Shown here one piece after another: positions 5,159 to 5,535 of a DNA stretch of 5,535 nucleotides (position 1 is its first letter; each line of letters starts with the position of its first letter). The position numbers were made by a program, and so were the translations under genes. Under the pieces are notes generated by a model, which was not told where the DNA came from, did not search any database, and saw only the letters and a list, made by a program, of their open reading frames with translations. Origin of the DNA: DATLFP01 sp035540955. GTDB lineage: Bacteria; Actinomycetota; Acidimicrobiia; Acidimicrobiales; CADCSY01. Location: NCBI GenBank assembly GCA_035540955.1, contig DATLFP010000098.1, forward strand, positions 1-5,535, written 5' to 3'.

Positions 5159-5535
5159 CACATGCCTCCGCCGTAGAACTCGGCGTAGCCGCCACCGCCG
5201 CGCGCCCCTGGATGAAGGATGTGCTGGAGCAACGGATGACGGTGGACCTCGGTGCGCAGCAACAGCATCGAGTCGGGATCCCACGTCGGATGGTGCCACT
5301 GCGTGCCCGGCGGGTTACGAAGCCCACTCCTGCCCGACTGCATGTGCGCCATGACGTCGGTACCGAGGGCGTCGTCGTAGAACTGCCGCAGCGCCGGATC
5401 CGCCTCGAGCTGGCTGAACAGTTGCTTGTTCGCCGCCGTCCGATGAGCAGACCGCGTGACCCCACTGATCGGCTGCGATGACAGCGCCTCGAACTGCGCG
5501 CCGTTGGTCAGCCTCGTTGCTGTTTGTGGGGCCAA
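5158..5535 (-). CDS. C-terminal part of a WHH-type (HNH/EndoVII superfamily) nuclease toxin, cut by the window edge
   Basis: The last 125 residues of a protein whose frame stays open to the window edge; the first visible codon (TTG) is probably internal, not a start. The segment SGVTRSAHRTAANKQLF and a short helical stretch (QLEADPALRQFYDDALG) precede the nuclease motif NPPGTQWHHP, with W80, H81, H82 counted from the edge. Then come DSMLLLR (about 89-94), the His-rich stretch H98, H100, H105, H108, and a Gly-rich end (GGGGYAEFYGGG). This pattern of Pro-Gly, WHH and later histidines matches the LHH/WHH/GHH clades of HNH/EndoVII-type toxins, in which the histidines bind a metal and cut DNA. Such domains usually sit at the C-terminus of large secreted polymorphic toxins; here the delivery part lies beyond the window. 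The tightly coupled DUF4272 gene downstream fits an immunity partner. The fold assignment is by motif only. Confidence 0.7.
   Translation of the reverse strand: MAPQTATRLTNGAQFEALSSQPISGVTRSAHRTAANKQLFSQLEADPALRQFYDDALGTDVMAHMQSGRSGLRNPPGTQWHHPTWDPDSMLLLRTEVHRHPLLQHILHPGARGGGGYAEFYGGGM

Noticed and set aside
5159..5299. N-terminal extension of the DUF4272 protein to 5299
   Set aside because: It overlaps the nuclease gene in another frame and is Arg/Ser/Pro-rich. The coupled ATG at 5158 fits the family start.
1..5535. CRISPR array, tRNA or rRNA genes
   Set aside because: No regularly spaced repeats with unique spacers, no tRNA cloverleaf with CCA end, and no rRNA-like conserved stretch were seen on either strand.

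Overview
This is a gene-dense, high-GC window (two hand-counted 80-base stretches gave about 69% GC at 141-220 and about 51% at 61-140). The base composition, the Gly/Ala/Arg-rich proteins and the one-base TGATG stop/start overlaps suggest a high-GC actinobacterium. Another high-GC bacterium, such as a planctomycete or myxobacterium, cannot be excluded from sequence alone.

Region 1 (about 138-4518) looks like the core of a compact integrative or mobile element. A minus-strand two-gene operon encodes a 1009-residue fusion protein followed by a tyrosine recombinase. The fusion has a DnaG-type CHC2 zinc finger, a Toprim primase centre, an AAA+-like ATPase/helicase module and a winged helix. The recombinase start overlaps the primase stop by one base. 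Divergent from this operon is a small Xre/Cro-CI type repressor-like gene. The 158-bp gap between them carries a likely promoter for the operon, and its -10 box sits inside a perfect 6-bp inverted repeat (GTGGCA-N8-TGCCAC). This suggests a phage-like switch: a repressor controlling replication and recombination genes. The end of the primase gene contains a cluster of CCGACCG repeats, partly 11-bp phased, next to a 22-bp near-palindrome. This is a possible origin or binding site embedded in coding sequence.

Region 2 (1 to about 137) is foreign to the recombinase gene. The recombinase reading frame is normal through the HxxR catalytic motif, then loses homology and ends at a TAG. The second catalytic histidine and the tyrosine nucleophile are missing, and the GC content falls at the same point. 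An insertion is the simplest explanation; a group II intron 5' end is one possibility.

Region 3 (4532-5535) is a minus-strand toxin/immunity-like pair convergent with the repressor gene. It holds the C-terminal end of a WHH-type HNH/EndoVII-superfamily nuclease domain, running off the right edge, followed with a one-base overlap by a DUF4272 protein that is a candidate immunity partner. A perfect 10-bp-stem hairpin at the convergence point probably terminates transcription between the two modules.
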